Origin: a virus
IMG/VR virus record: IMGVR_UViG_3300033145_000979
Span: 1 to 21,494 of that record
Direction: 5' to 3' (one strand)
DNA: 21,494 nucleotides
Notes under the pieces: generated by a model
Database searches by the model: none
Seen by the model: only the letters and a program-made list of their open reading frames with translations
Told to the model about the DNA's origin: nothing
Translations under genes and position numbers: made by a program
Part shown: piece after piece, positions 15,625-21,109 of the stretch
Layout of the letters: every line of letters begins with the position of its first letter
Numbering within the stretch: position 1 is the first letter of the stretch

Positions 15625-17327
15625 TTAATAATTCCTGACGTTATTAATTCATAAGGATTTTTACCTTTAGTCGCATTCAATCTTTCATCCTTTAAAGCGC
15701 CATATGTTCCGAAGGTCATCTGTTTTTGTTCCTCGGGACCTTTAATCTCCGGGGGCTTTATTGTCGGTATTTTATTTATAAACGTCATGTCATCCATAAT
15801 GTCATCATGCTTACACAATGGAAACTGAGTTAATTCTAACTCCATGTCATCAGTAAGATCATAATTCCTACCGTCATACCCCATATTTACAATGGAACCC
15901 TTTTTCGGCCACAGCCAGTTATGCTGTGTATAATCCGGAACCAAGCTTCTAATCCTGTCTTCCTTGGACGCAGTTTGAGAATTAATCTCCGTGACTGAAA
16001 AGAACAACCTCTCTTCCTTGCGTTTTTCCTTAAAGTAATAGACATCTGTTTCCTGGAACCCTATTGCTTCCCAGCCGCAACCTTTAATCTTCCACTTTTT
16101 AGCCAGCCTGATCGCTTCATCAACCCTTCTTTTTGGGTCTATCTTATCCCTGATGCCATCAACAATAAACTTCCGGATACGCCCCTCATACCATGCTAGA
16201 CCGACTACCAGCATAACTGTATAATCACTTCTTTTCTTTCTACGACTTGCAGGGTCAATCAATAGGTAAAAGTTGCACACAGAGGGTATAAAGCTAAAAT
16301 AGCTGATCATCCCTTCATTAAACTGCATTCTGGCCGGGTCATCGGGCTTTAAAAGCATCTGGCAGTTAAACACCCACATATCCCGCATCATTTCCTGAAC
16401 ACCTTCAACACTGAACCTATCCGGATTAGAAATATTCTCAACTGCTAAGTTCTTAGGATCCTTGTCTTTCAAAAGAGGGAAGTCAAGAACCTTTATGCGA
16501 GGGTTGTTAATCTTCACACTATAAAGGTCGACATGATGATACCTAGTGCCCTCGTAATCCTGTAAGGTTATCTGCGGATCGTCAAAATGGCCCTGGTTAA
16601 ACCGGTTATCCCAATCAAGAGTCTTTTTAATCTGCTCTTCCGTGTTCACACTTTTTTCAGTGACTAAATCGTTCTTCTTTGCCACCTGCCAGTGACGTCC
16701 AGTGATTTCAGTATCTACTCCAATGGCCTCGACACTATCCTCAGACCGGGATTTATTCGACCTGCAGGCCACGCTGAACCCGCTCATATTGCCCCAATCC
16801 TTCCGATCAGGAATGTACTCAGGGTACAAATACTTTAAAGAACTAGATAAAAACGTATTCTTAATCGCCATTAAATTATCAGAACTGTTATCCTGCCGGT
16901 TGTGACATAGGGCAATAACAATATCCGGAAAGTTTAATAATAACTGAACCGTGTGTTTCTTGGTAATAATCGTAGTCTTATAAAAGGTTCTGTGACACAG
17001 ATACATCCTCTCCATACACAAATCTTTCTTAGGGTCATCAGTAACTTCGTCCACCCTCAATCCGTACCGGCTCATCTTGTGCATCTTAATATGTAAAATC
17101 TGCCAGTTCATTAAAGCTATCTCGTCACAAATAGGACGGTAATACTCCGGATACTTGGCTATTAAATCATCTCCGGTCAAGCAGCACAGATAAAAAAGGT
17201 CGTTTTGACACAAGAACTTCCTTTTATCATGCAGAATCTTTACAGCAATATTCTCCGATCCCGCACCCGCAATCTCTTGGTCGAACATTAATTTCCTGGC
17301 TTCTATTGTTTCCCGCAGTTTAATCAT
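15621..17327 (-). CDS. terL: Terminase large subunit, 568 aa
   Basis: DNA-packaging motor protein with an N-terminal ATPase and a C-terminal nuclease. The Walker A position holds HRTFYKTT (residues 112-119), matching the R-x3-K-(S/T)-(S/T) form seen in many phage terminases. The expected Walker B site, after TGRH, reads WQVAKKNDLVT (213-223). It lacks the hydrophobic strand and the first Asp of the usual hhhhDD, although the second Asp and the adjoining LVT are kept. EGTRYHHVDLY (259-269) fits the coupling motif. The RNase H-like nuclease is well preserved: IDPAS (Asp358), WEAIG (Glu420) and KHDDIMDD (Asp508/509, 512/513). The gene follows a 45-residue ORF by one base. Confidence 0.9.
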   Translation of the reverse strand: MIKLRETIEARKLMFDQEIAGAGSENIAVKILHDKRKFLCQNDLFYLCCLTGDDLIAKYPEYYRPICDEIALMNWQILHIKMHKMSRYGLRVDEVTDDPKKDLCMERMYLCHRTFYKTTIITKKHTVQLLLNFPDIVIALCHNRQDNSSDNLMAIKNTFLSSSLKYLYPEYIPDRKDWGNMSGFSVACRSNKSRSEDSVEAIGVDTEITGRHWQVAKKNDLVTEKSVNTEEQIKKTLDWDNRFNQGHFDDPQITLQDYEGTRYHHVDLYSVKINNPRIKVLDFPLLKDKDPKNLAVENISNPDRFSVEGVQEMMRDMWVFNCQMLLKPDDPARMQFNEGMISYFSFIPSVCNFYLLIDPASRRKKRSDYTVMLVVGLAWYEGRIRKFIVDGIRDKIDPKRRVDEAIRLAKKWKIKGCGWEAIGFQETDVYYFKEKRKEERLFFSVTEINSQTASKEDRIRSLVPDYTQHNWLWPKKGSIVNMGYDGRNYDLTDDMELELTQFPLCKHDDIMDDMTFINKIPTIKPPEIKGPEEQKQMTFGTYGALKDERLNATKGKNPYELITSGIIK

Positions 17328-17511
17328 TTTATATACTCTCGTTGTCTAGCAACAACTTACAACTTTTACTATTGTCGTAAGTCCTTTGTTTATGCTTTAA
17401 ATCTTCCCACATCCTTAACCAACCTTGCATCCCTTTTATAGTTACCCTCTGAGACTTCTCTTCCATTTTATTTAACCCCATTGTTAGACAACGACTTACG
17501 ATTTTTATTAT
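17325..17511 (-). repeat. Two imperfect ~50-base direct repeats, each with a hairpin and a start site
   Basis: On the minus strand the leader at 17511-17464 and that at 17375-17325 align over about 50 bases with scattered differences. Both share a run like GTAAGT(C/T)GTTG, a small hairpin (CGTTG/CAATG around UCUAA at 17493-17479; GTTG/CAAC around CUAGA at 17353-17341), a G-rich ribosome-binding region (GGGG or GAGAG), and an AT-rich run ending TAAAATG. The first ends at the start of the 45-residue ORF, the second at the start of the large terminase. It reads as a duplicated translational leader, possibly bound by the same protein. Confidence 0.6.
17329..17466 (-). CDS. Small ORF, 45 aa, leading into the large terminase
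   Basis: This ORF runs from ATG (17466) to a TAA one base before the large-terminase ATG. An in-frame ATG at 17481 has no Shine-Dalgarno; the 17466 start is preferred because it shares its leader with the terL start. The protein is basic, with MEEKSQRVTIKGMQGWLRMWEDLKH at the start, rich in Lys, Trp and Met, and ends in a Leu-Leu-Leu-Asp stretch. No domain is recognised. It may be a real small protein, or it may simply couple translation to the large terminase. Confidence 0.5.
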   Translation of the reverse strand: MEEKSQRVTIKGMQGWLRMWEDLKHKQRTYDNSKSCKLLLDNESI

Positions 17512-17520
17512 AAAATTTTT

Positions 17521-17685
17521 TTACCTCTTTGTTCCCCTCATTGCCCTCGTAGCTGCCTTCGCCTGTCTCCCCAGCTCTTTCTTCACTGCCGGCATAATCT
17601 TCTTATCAGCCTTGATCTCCTGCGCTCTTATTAACGTCCTCGCAGCGTCCTCTACTTCCCACTTCTTATCACTATTTAATGGCAT
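17521..17685 (-). CDS. Small basic protein, 54 aa
   Basis: A start at 17706 gives 61 residues but has a weak site. The ATG at 17685 has AGGGG 5 bases upstream and is preferred. The protein (MPLNSDKKWEVEDAARTLIR onwards) is helical and basic, rich in Ala, Arg and Lys, and ends in MRGTKR. Short proteins with the W-E-V-E-D-A-x-R-T-L-I-R-A pattern are common in phage genomes near the terminase; function unknown. It may bind DNA. Confidence 0.65.
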   Translation of the reverse strand: MPLNSDKKWEVEDAARTLIRAQEIKADKKIMPAVKKELGRQAKAATRAMRGTKR

Positions 17686-17702
17686 ATTTACCCCTTTTCT
17701 GC

Positions 17703-17954
17703 TCATAACTCTCTTAGTAACACTAGGTTACACTCTCCATTTGCAAAATTTACTGCGACTAATTCTGTGGCGGGCAGTGATATACCCCCACCCCCCTCAA
17801 GGCGAACTCGTTCACCCTTGAGCACCGTCGACACCTTCCTATAATAACTAGTATGTAAACTTAATTTGAATAGCTCTTTATCTATAAGCTTAATGATTCT
17901 AATGACATACAACTTGATAGCTTCAATTTGGTTAGTTATGGGATACCTTAACAT
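17703..17954 (-). CDS. Hypothetical protein, 83 aa
   Basis: The ATG at 17954 overlaps the small-terminase gene by 23 bases and has only a weak AGGA upstream. The stop overlaps the next ATG (ATGA). The N-terminal half is helical and amphipathic (ITNQIEAIKLYVIRIIKLI), the C-terminal half beta-like, with a Gly4 run then ISLPATELVAVNF. No family is recognised. The Gly run comes from a G-rich tract next to a hairpin, so part of this region may have a DNA or RNA role in addition to coding. Confidence 0.45.
   Translation of the reverse strand: MLRYPITNQIEAIKLYVIRIIKLIDKELFKLSLHTSYYRKVSTVLKGERVRLEGGGGISLPATELVAVNFANGECNLVLLREL
17785..17822. other. C-tract and adjoining inverted repeat inside the 83-aa ORF
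   Basis: The plus strand shows CCCCCACCCCCC (17785-17796), immediately followed by an inverted repeat with 7-bp arms CTCAAGG (17796-17802) and CCTTGAG (17816-17822). The stretch is unlike its AT-rich surroundings and lies about 110 bases past the small-terminase stop. Tracts like this sometimes mark packaging (cos-type) sites or slippery sites, but there is no direct evidence here. Confidence 0.45.
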
Positions 17955-18369
17955 GGCTTAGTGTCCTATCTCTGATGGCCTGTACTTCTATCTTATCCTC
18001 TTTGTTAACAGATAGTTCTGTCTTATTCTCGGTCTTTTCGATGAATCCGCCCTTTATCCTGGCCATACCTTCGAGCGAGCGCAATGTATTGGAATTATCC
18101 TTCTCCTTCTTGCATCTCTTCAGGGTCTTTTTATACTCTCTCTTAATATAATCTAAGTCGAAAATGTCTTTTATTTTAGGGTGAGTTCGTATAGATTTAT
18201 AGAAAGCCCCAGAGTCAACTGTACTACCAGCATAGCCCGCTTCTATTGCGCTTTTTCGTATGTTATGATCGTTTTCTGGTAACTTTATAAGTAGTTTTTG
18301 CTGTTTTGGGGTAAGTCTGCGGGAATACTTCTTTCTCTTCGGCTTCGCTTCGCTCTGCTGGTTAGACAA
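17932..18369 (-). CDS. terS: Terminase small subunit, 145 aa
   Basis: Starts at TTG (18369) with GAAAGG upstream; no in-frame ATG lies nearby. The N-terminus is very basic (KPKRKKYSRRLTPKQQKLL). A helix-turn-helix-like segment typical of small terminases follows: LTPKQQKLLIKLPEN then IRKSAIEAGYA, where AA-x-x-AGY is a common element in Terminase_2-type subunits. A charged linker and a C-terminal region complete the protein. It is the first gene after the late promoter and lies upstream of the large subunit, the usual order. It would recognise the packaging site and form a ring. Confidence 0.8.
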   Translation of the reverse strand: MSNQQSEAKPKRKKYSRRLTPKQQKLLIKLPENDHNIRKSAIEAGYAGSTVDSGAFYKSIRTHPKIKDIFDLDYIKREYKKTLKRCKKEKDNSNTLRSLEGMARIKGGFIEKTENKTELSVNKEDKIEVQAIRDRTLSHVKVSHN

Positions 18370-18424
18370 TTTAAAGCCTTTCTTTTAGTGGAATGTTGTT
18401 TTGTGCTTTTTTCCTTATGTGTAA

Positions 18425-18454
18425 AGTATATCACTGTTGCCTGGGTAGTGTCAA
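18425..18454 (-). promoter_or_regulatory. Sigma70-like promoter for the virion operon
   Basis: On the minus strand TTGACA (18454-18449) and TATACT (18430-18425) are separated by 18 bases. The expected start of transcription is near 18418, about 50 bases upstream of the small-terminase TTG. It faces the long virion gene array. Confidence 0.75.
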
Positions 18455-18536
18455 GAGAAATGTTTACATAACGAATATTATACGATTCTTTGAGAGGGAG
18501 CAAGTTAACATAACATATTTATTTGTGTTTTAACCC

Positions 18537-18565
18537 TTGACATGGTGTTGTTGTTGTGGTAAGCT
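18537..18565 (+). promoter_or_regulatory. Candidate promoter for the plus-strand cassette
   Basis: A perfect TTGACA at 18537 is followed after 17 bases by TAAGCT (18560), a weak -10. It lies upstream of a GGAGGG site and an ATG. The divergent placement against the virion promoter about 80 bases away suggests shared regulation. Confidence 0.5.
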
Positions 18566-18574
18566 TGTCTTAGG

Positions 18575-18592
18575 TCAAGGAATTAACCTTGA
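18575..18592. promoter_or_regulatory. Operator-like dyad TCAAGG/CCTTGA
   Basis: Arms TCAAGG (18575-18580) and CCTTGA (18587-18592) flank AATTAA, at about +3 to +20 relative to the expected plus-strand start. A third copy, CCTTGA at 18535-18540, overlaps the -35 box. Three half-sites around one promoter look like a repressor operator, but no repressor gene is visible in this window. Confidence 0.45.
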
Positions 18593-18613
18593 TAAAAATG
18601 GGAGGGTAAAATA

Positions 18614-18880
18614 ATGATAGAATGGGGAAAGATAACAAAAAAGGATAATAAGCTTATATGTAAAATTGTAAATAAAGCAAATAAAACCTGGGTTAACATT
18701 AATAAATTTGACCTGATTATGGATATAAGCGCCACGCATTTAAGCAACCCGCTACGGCTAAAAGCCTTACTTGAAGCTGATGCTTTTAACTTTAGCCACG
18801 ACATCAACGGGATTATGATGTATCTCAATAGAACCACCGGACAATTAACTAATTGTTTTAGCCCAAGATTTAGTAAATAA
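18614..18880 (+). CDS. Hypothetical protein, 88 aa, first gene of plus-strand cassette
   Basis: ATG at 18614 with GGAGGG 7 bases upstream. The protein has a strand-like N-terminus (MIEWGKITKKDNKLICKIVN), a second strand region (WVNINKFDLIMDI), a helix with LSNPLRLKALLEADAF, and an aromatic/Thr C-terminus (YLNRTTGQLTNCFSP). No known domain is recognised. Its strand and promoter differ from the virion operon, so it may belong to early or regulatory genes. The next gene overlaps its stop. Confidence 0.75.
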   Translation: MIEWGKITKKDNKLICKIVNKANKTWVNINKFDLIMDISATHLSNPLRLKALLEADAFNFSHDINGIMMYLNRTTGQLTNCFSPRFSK

Positions 18881-19050
18881 TGATATTAAGGGGGCACAAA
18901 GCATATAAAAAATACTTTCTAGGATTGAAGTCTAGATATACCTTAAAACAAACTACTAAAGACCAACAAGACTATATAGCTGAATTAAAGCGCCTTTATA
19001 AAAAAATCTCTATAAAAGCAAGAAAAATTAAGAGAGGAGCGGGTAAGTAA
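18880..19050 (+). CDS. Small basic protein, 56 aa
   Basis: The ATG overlaps the preceding TAA (TAATG), so it is probably translated by coupling. It is Lys/Arg/Tyr-rich (MILRGHKAYKKYFLGLKSRY at the start), strongly basic and helical, with a C-terminal KARKIKRGAGK. Such small basic proteins may bind nucleic acid. No family is recognised. Confidence 0.6.
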   Translation: MILRGHKAYKKYFLGLKSRYTLKQTTKDQQDYIAELKRLYKKISIKARKIKRGAGK

Positions 19051-19178
19051 TGAAAAAACATAAACTAAAATGCTGGAACTGTGGGTATATATGGATCCCG
19101 CGAAAGAAGGGCCCTCATGTTAAATGTGCTGAGTGTCAAGTAAGGTTTAGCACCTGGCAGCCTAACAGATTGCTTTAA
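19050..19178 (+). CDS. Zinc-ribbon microprotein, 42 aa
   Basis: The ATG overlaps the preceding TAA (TAATG), with GAGGAG upstream. It contains two CXXC pairs, CWNC (Cys8, Cys11) and CAEC (Cys26, Cys29), 14 residues apart. The spacing is compatible with a single zinc site in a ribbon or knuckle fold. It is the last gene before a strong terminator. Role unknown; regulators and nuclease-inhibitor-like proteins of phages can be of this size. Confidence 0.65.
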   Translation: MKKHKLKCWNCGYIWIPRKKGPHVKCAECQVRFSTWQPNRLL

Positions 19179-19183
19179 TACTT

Positions 19184-19224
19184 AAGGGGAGTGGCTGATC
19201 TTTAACCATTCCCCTTTTCTTTGT
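19184..19224 (+). terminator. Rho-independent terminator of the plus-strand cassette
   Basis: An 11-bp stem (19184-19194 with 19206-19216, one G-U pair) with four consecutive G-C pairs and an 11-base loop, followed by TTCTTTG. It starts 5 bases after the stop of the zinc-ribbon gene. On the opposite strand there is no U-run, so it mainly works in the plus direction. The stop of the converging 46-aa gene falls inside its loop. Confidence 0.8.
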
Positions 19225-19342
19225 CTATACTTATAGCTTTTGATTTTCTCTTATTACTTAAGGCTTTTGCTCTCCGGTTATGCATGGTTACTTCTCCAGC
19301 CATCGCCGTTACTGCAATACAAGCTCTAACTACGCCTAGCAT
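19202..19342 (-). CDS. Small protein, 46 aa
   Basis: The ATG at 19342 has a strong GGGGTG site upstream. The short N-terminus is hydrophobic (MLGVVRACIAVTAMAGEV) and the rest is basic and Ser/Lys/Arg-rich (MHNRRAKALSNKRKSKAIS). Its stop lies in the loop of the converging terminator. No function is recognised. Its overlap with a regulatory element limits confidence that it is translated. Confidence 0.5.
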   Translation of the reverse strand: MLGVVRACIAVTAMAGEVTMHNRRAKALSNKRKSKAISIDKEKGNG

Positions 19343-19354
19343 TATTCACCCCCC

Positions 19355-19546
19355 TTACTTATGGCTTATTGTGTAAGGAATAAATACTGAACTTAACCCT
19401 ACTGCTGGAGTATTGTCTAGCCCGCCGTATTCAACCCAAGAATTTGTGTAAATCCACCCACCCGGGACTCTTATAACCTTAGTAACTCCATTCTCAAGAG
19501 TTATGCTCTCATGTAATTTTAAATCATAAATTGTTTTATTCTTCAT
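19355..19546 (-). CDS. Hypothetical protein, 63 aa
   Basis: The ATG has GAGGTGA upstream and lies inside the end of the preceding gene (11-base overlap). It looks like a small beta protein: LHESITLENGVTKVIRVPGG, then WIYTNSWVEYGG, and a C-terminal VFIPYTIS. Short proteins with this V-x-R-V-P-x-G-W-I-Y pattern are frequent among phage early genes of unknown role. Coupled to the one-helix membrane gene upstream. Confidence 0.6.
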   Translation of the reverse strand: MKNKTIYDLKLHESITLENGVTKVIRVPGGWIYTNSWVEYGGLDNTPAVGLSSVFIPYTISHK

Positions 19547-19739
19547 CGCTCACCTCTTCCAGGCTTTCAACCTCAATTACCAAGCATTTATGGCAACTTT
19601 TTTCTCTATACTTACCCACTTTTTTTATTTTAAACTCGTGATTGCAAGTTTCGTGGCGCCAATTTATTGCGCTGCATATCAAAAAAAGTACTACTATCAT
19701 CATAAGCATTACTTTAACATACTCTATAAACTCTTTCAT
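19536..19739 (-). CDS. Single-pass membrane protein with Cys/His pairs, 67 aa
   Basis: ATG with AGGAGGGG upstream. Residues about 7-27 form one hydrophobic helix (YVKVMLMMIVVLFLICSAI). The downstream part has CNHEF, then CHKC (residues about 49-52) and an acidic tail (EVESLEEVSDEE). The Cys/His residues could bind a metal. Orientation across the membrane is uncertain. Possible roles (regulator of host membrane proteins, holin-like) are not supported by a motif. Confidence 0.6.
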   Translation of the reverse strand: MKEFIEYVKVMLMMIVVLFLICSAINWRHETCNHEFKIKKVGKYREKSCHKCLVIEVESLEEVSDEE

Positions 19740-19747
19740 TCCCCCTC

Positions 19748-19828
19748 CTAGTTATTCAATTCTCCGCAATCTTTACACTTTACTTGATTGTCTGGCATCC
19801 CATTACCACAACGATCACAGTTTTTCAT
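19748..19828 (-). CDS. CXXC microprotein, 26 aa
   Basis: The ATG has a perfect AAGGAGG upstream, 14 bases inside the preceding ORF. The 26-residue product contains CDRC and CKDC, with NGMPDNQVK between them, a minimal zinc ribbon. The strong ribosome site and intact motif argue that it is expressed despite its size. Role unknown. Confidence 0.6.
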   Translation of the reverse strand: MKNCDRCGNGMPDNQVKCKDCGELNN

Positions 19829-19964
19829 GGCTTTCCCTCCTTGTTTTAGCAGTTATCTCCTCCGTCTCTACCTCAACCATGCTTTTGATCATTTCAAATG
19901 CCTCCTCGCAATTTTTCTTGTTTTTCCCTGTCACTTTAATTTTTAATATTTTTATTATTTCCAT
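19815..19964 (-). CDS. Hypothetical protein, 49 aa
   Basis: The ATG at 19964 has AAGGG upstream and lies 29 bases inside the end of the endonuclease-like gene. The protein begins with a strand-like MEIIKILKIKVTGK, followed by a charged helix (KNCEEAFEMIKSMVEV) and a basic end. It overlaps the CXXC microprotein start by 14 bases. No family is recognised. Codon-level overlap with two neighbours is typical of compact phage early genes. Confidence 0.5.
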   Translation of the reverse strand: MEIIKILKIKVTGKNKKNCEEAFEMIKSMVEVETEEITAKTRRESHEKL

Positions 19965-20463
19965 AATTTACCCTTTTATTTAGTTTCTTAATATTATCTA
20001 CTCTTTCCATAAATTGACAATTTGCATATTCATAATTGCCGTCGTTGTTAATCTTATCAATGGATGGGGTTTTCATATTATATGCCTTATACCTGAACCA
20101 TAATTCTTTTATTTCTAACATAGTTAATTTAAATTTAATCCCCCTGCCACCATAACGACTGTAAGCAGTATTATTTGGGTTTGTACATCTTGATTTAGCA
20201 CTTATATAAGAAACCGCCCAAGGATTATCTTTTAGCCATTTACGCCTAAGATGATACATTCTTTTTTTATGCTTAATATTATAGTTTTTCTTATCTATTT
20301 TTAATTTTTCTTTATTTCCTCTTGCATATTTCCTGACAGCTTTTTTTATCTTTTCTTTATTCTCTTTGTAATAGTTTTGCTTATCTTTTTTTATTTTCGC
20401 TTTATTTTTAACTCTATATATACGATAATATTCTTTTGTCTGCTCTTTATCTTTCCAATCCAC
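19936..20463 (-). CDS. HNH-type (homing-endonuclease-like) protein, 175 aa
   Basis: The GTG at 20463 is chosen for its GGAGGG site 4 bases upstream; a longer start would lie in the leader RNA. The N-terminal half (residues about 1-80) is Lys-rich with repeats such as NYYKENKEKIKKA and YARGNKEKLK. The C-terminal domain has the pattern SRCTNPNNTAYSRYGGRGI, a helix ELWFRYKAYNMK, then PSIDKINNDGNYEYANCQF and ERVDNIKKLNKR. This is the D-(R/K)-I-(D/N)-(N)-x-G-Y-x-x-x-N-C motif of phage homing-type endonucleases in the HNH superfamily. The classic first His is not seen, so nuclease activity is uncertain. It has a clear relative about 1 kb upstream. Confidence 0.7.
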   Translation of the reverse strand: MDWKDKEQTKEYYRIYRVKNKAKIKKDKQNYYKENKEKIKKAVRKYARGNKEKLKIDKKNYNIKHKKRMYHLRRKWLKDNPWAVSYISAKSRCTNPNNTAYSRYGGRGIKFKLTMLEIKELWFRYKAYNMKTPSIDKINNDGNYEYANCQFMERVDNIKKLNKRVNYGNNKNIKN

Positions 20464-20477
20464 AATACCCTCCAAAT

Positions 20478-20576
20478 AAAAAAGCCCCATTTCTGCGGTC
20501 AGTAGAAAGAACGGTTAATCCTTTCACGCATACTTTGAGGCTGTCTTGACATAAAAAATCCGTACTCTCTACTGAC
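20478..20576 (-). ncRNA. Compact structured leader RNA or small RNA, about 99 nt
   Basis: The predicted start of transcription coincides with a 12-bp helix: 20576-20565 (GUCAGUAGAGAG) pairs with 20509-20498 (CUUUCUACUGAC), with one G-U pair. A U-U mismatch and ACGG/CCGU (20563-20560 with 20514-20511) extend it. A segment inside the loop, AGCCUC (20542-20537), can pair with GGGGCU (20488-20483), which lies outside the helix and directly precedes UUUUUU (20483-20478). This could be a pseudoknot or an alternative terminator. The RNA ends before a GGAGGG site and the GTG of the HNH-like gene. I do not match it to a known riboswitch or sRNA. Confidence 0.55.
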
Positions 20577-20582
20577 GACTTA

Positions 20583-20611
20583 ATTATATCATTTATTGGA
20601 TTCATTGTCAA
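20583..20611 (-). promoter_or_regulatory. Consensus sigma70 promoter for the structured RNA and HNH-like gene
   Basis: On the minus strand TTGACA (20611-20606) and TATAAT (20588-20583) are both perfect and separated by exactly 17 bases. The expected start of transcription is about 20576. This is the strongest promoter in the window and lies in the gap downstream of the Cys-rich gene. Confidence 0.85.
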
Positions 20612-20629
20612 CATCTTACTGAGTCTCAC

Positions 20630-21109
20630 TTACTCTTGTGTTATAGCCTTGTGGATTGCCTTGTCTAAATTAAATTTGCTATTTTCTTCTGTATAACAAA
20701 ATTCGCATTGCTCTTGCTCATGTTCTATTCTTGGGCAAATTGCCTGACAAGTATCATCATCCCCATTACATTGATGAACAGATATTTCTCTGACCATATA
20801 TCCAACATTATCACAATTAGGGCAATCTAATCTCGACTTAATAATATCTGCTATTTCCTCAACACTCAAAGTCTTGCGTGTGTTCCAAATAATATTAATT
20901 ACTTCCCCTTCATCAAATCTAATACAATCACCCTCGCAATGATTTACAGATTCATTAAAACCACAATTACAAACTTCCATATCTTCTAAAATTTTTTCTT
21001 CGCAAGGGATTCCATTTTCTTTTGTCCACTCATATTCTTTGCTTTCTAATATATTACCAAAATTATCTTTTACTTTAAAGCTACACTTCTTCAATTTCTC
21101 AGTGGACAT
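20630..21109 (-). CDS. Cys-rich protein of unknown function, 159 aa
   Basis: The ATG at 21109 overlaps the upstream stop (TAATG) and has AGGGGG 5 bases upstream; a GTG at 21115 lies too near that site. The protein is acidic and rich in Cys: CNCGF then HCEGDC (residues about 45-65), CPNC, HQCNGDDDTC, CP, and CEFC near the C-terminus. These could form two or three zinc sites. A helical segment (LSVEEIADIIKSRL) separates the clusters. No named family is recognised. It sits between two HNH-like genes and may be an independent early gene. Confidence 0.65.
   Translation of the reverse strand: MSTEKLKKCSFKVKDNFGNILESKEYEWTKENGIPCEEKILEDMEVCNCGFNESVNHCEGDCIRFDEGEVINIIWNTRKTLSVEEIADIIKSRLDCPNCDNVGYMVREISVHQCNGDDDTCQAICPRIEHEQEQCEFCYTEENSKFNLDKAIHKAITQE

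Noticed and set aside
18285-18503. 72-aa minus-strand ORF upstream of the small terminase
   Set aside because: It overlaps the small terminase in another frame and covers the likely virion promoter, with no ribosome site that explains it.
18583-18837. 84-aa minus-strand ORF opposite the plus-strand cassette
   Set aside because: It is antisense to a gene with a strong ribosome site and promoter, and the product is low-quality hydrophobic sequence.
19642-19983. 113-aa plus-strand ORF
   Set aside because: It is antisense to three short minus-strand genes that have strong ribosome sites and CXXC motifs; the hydrophobic translation comes from AT-rich antisense sequence.
20447-20629. 60-aa minus-strand ORF over the leader region
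   Set aside because: It spans the consensus promoter and the structured RNA and has no good Shine-Dalgarno; it is most likely a chance frame.
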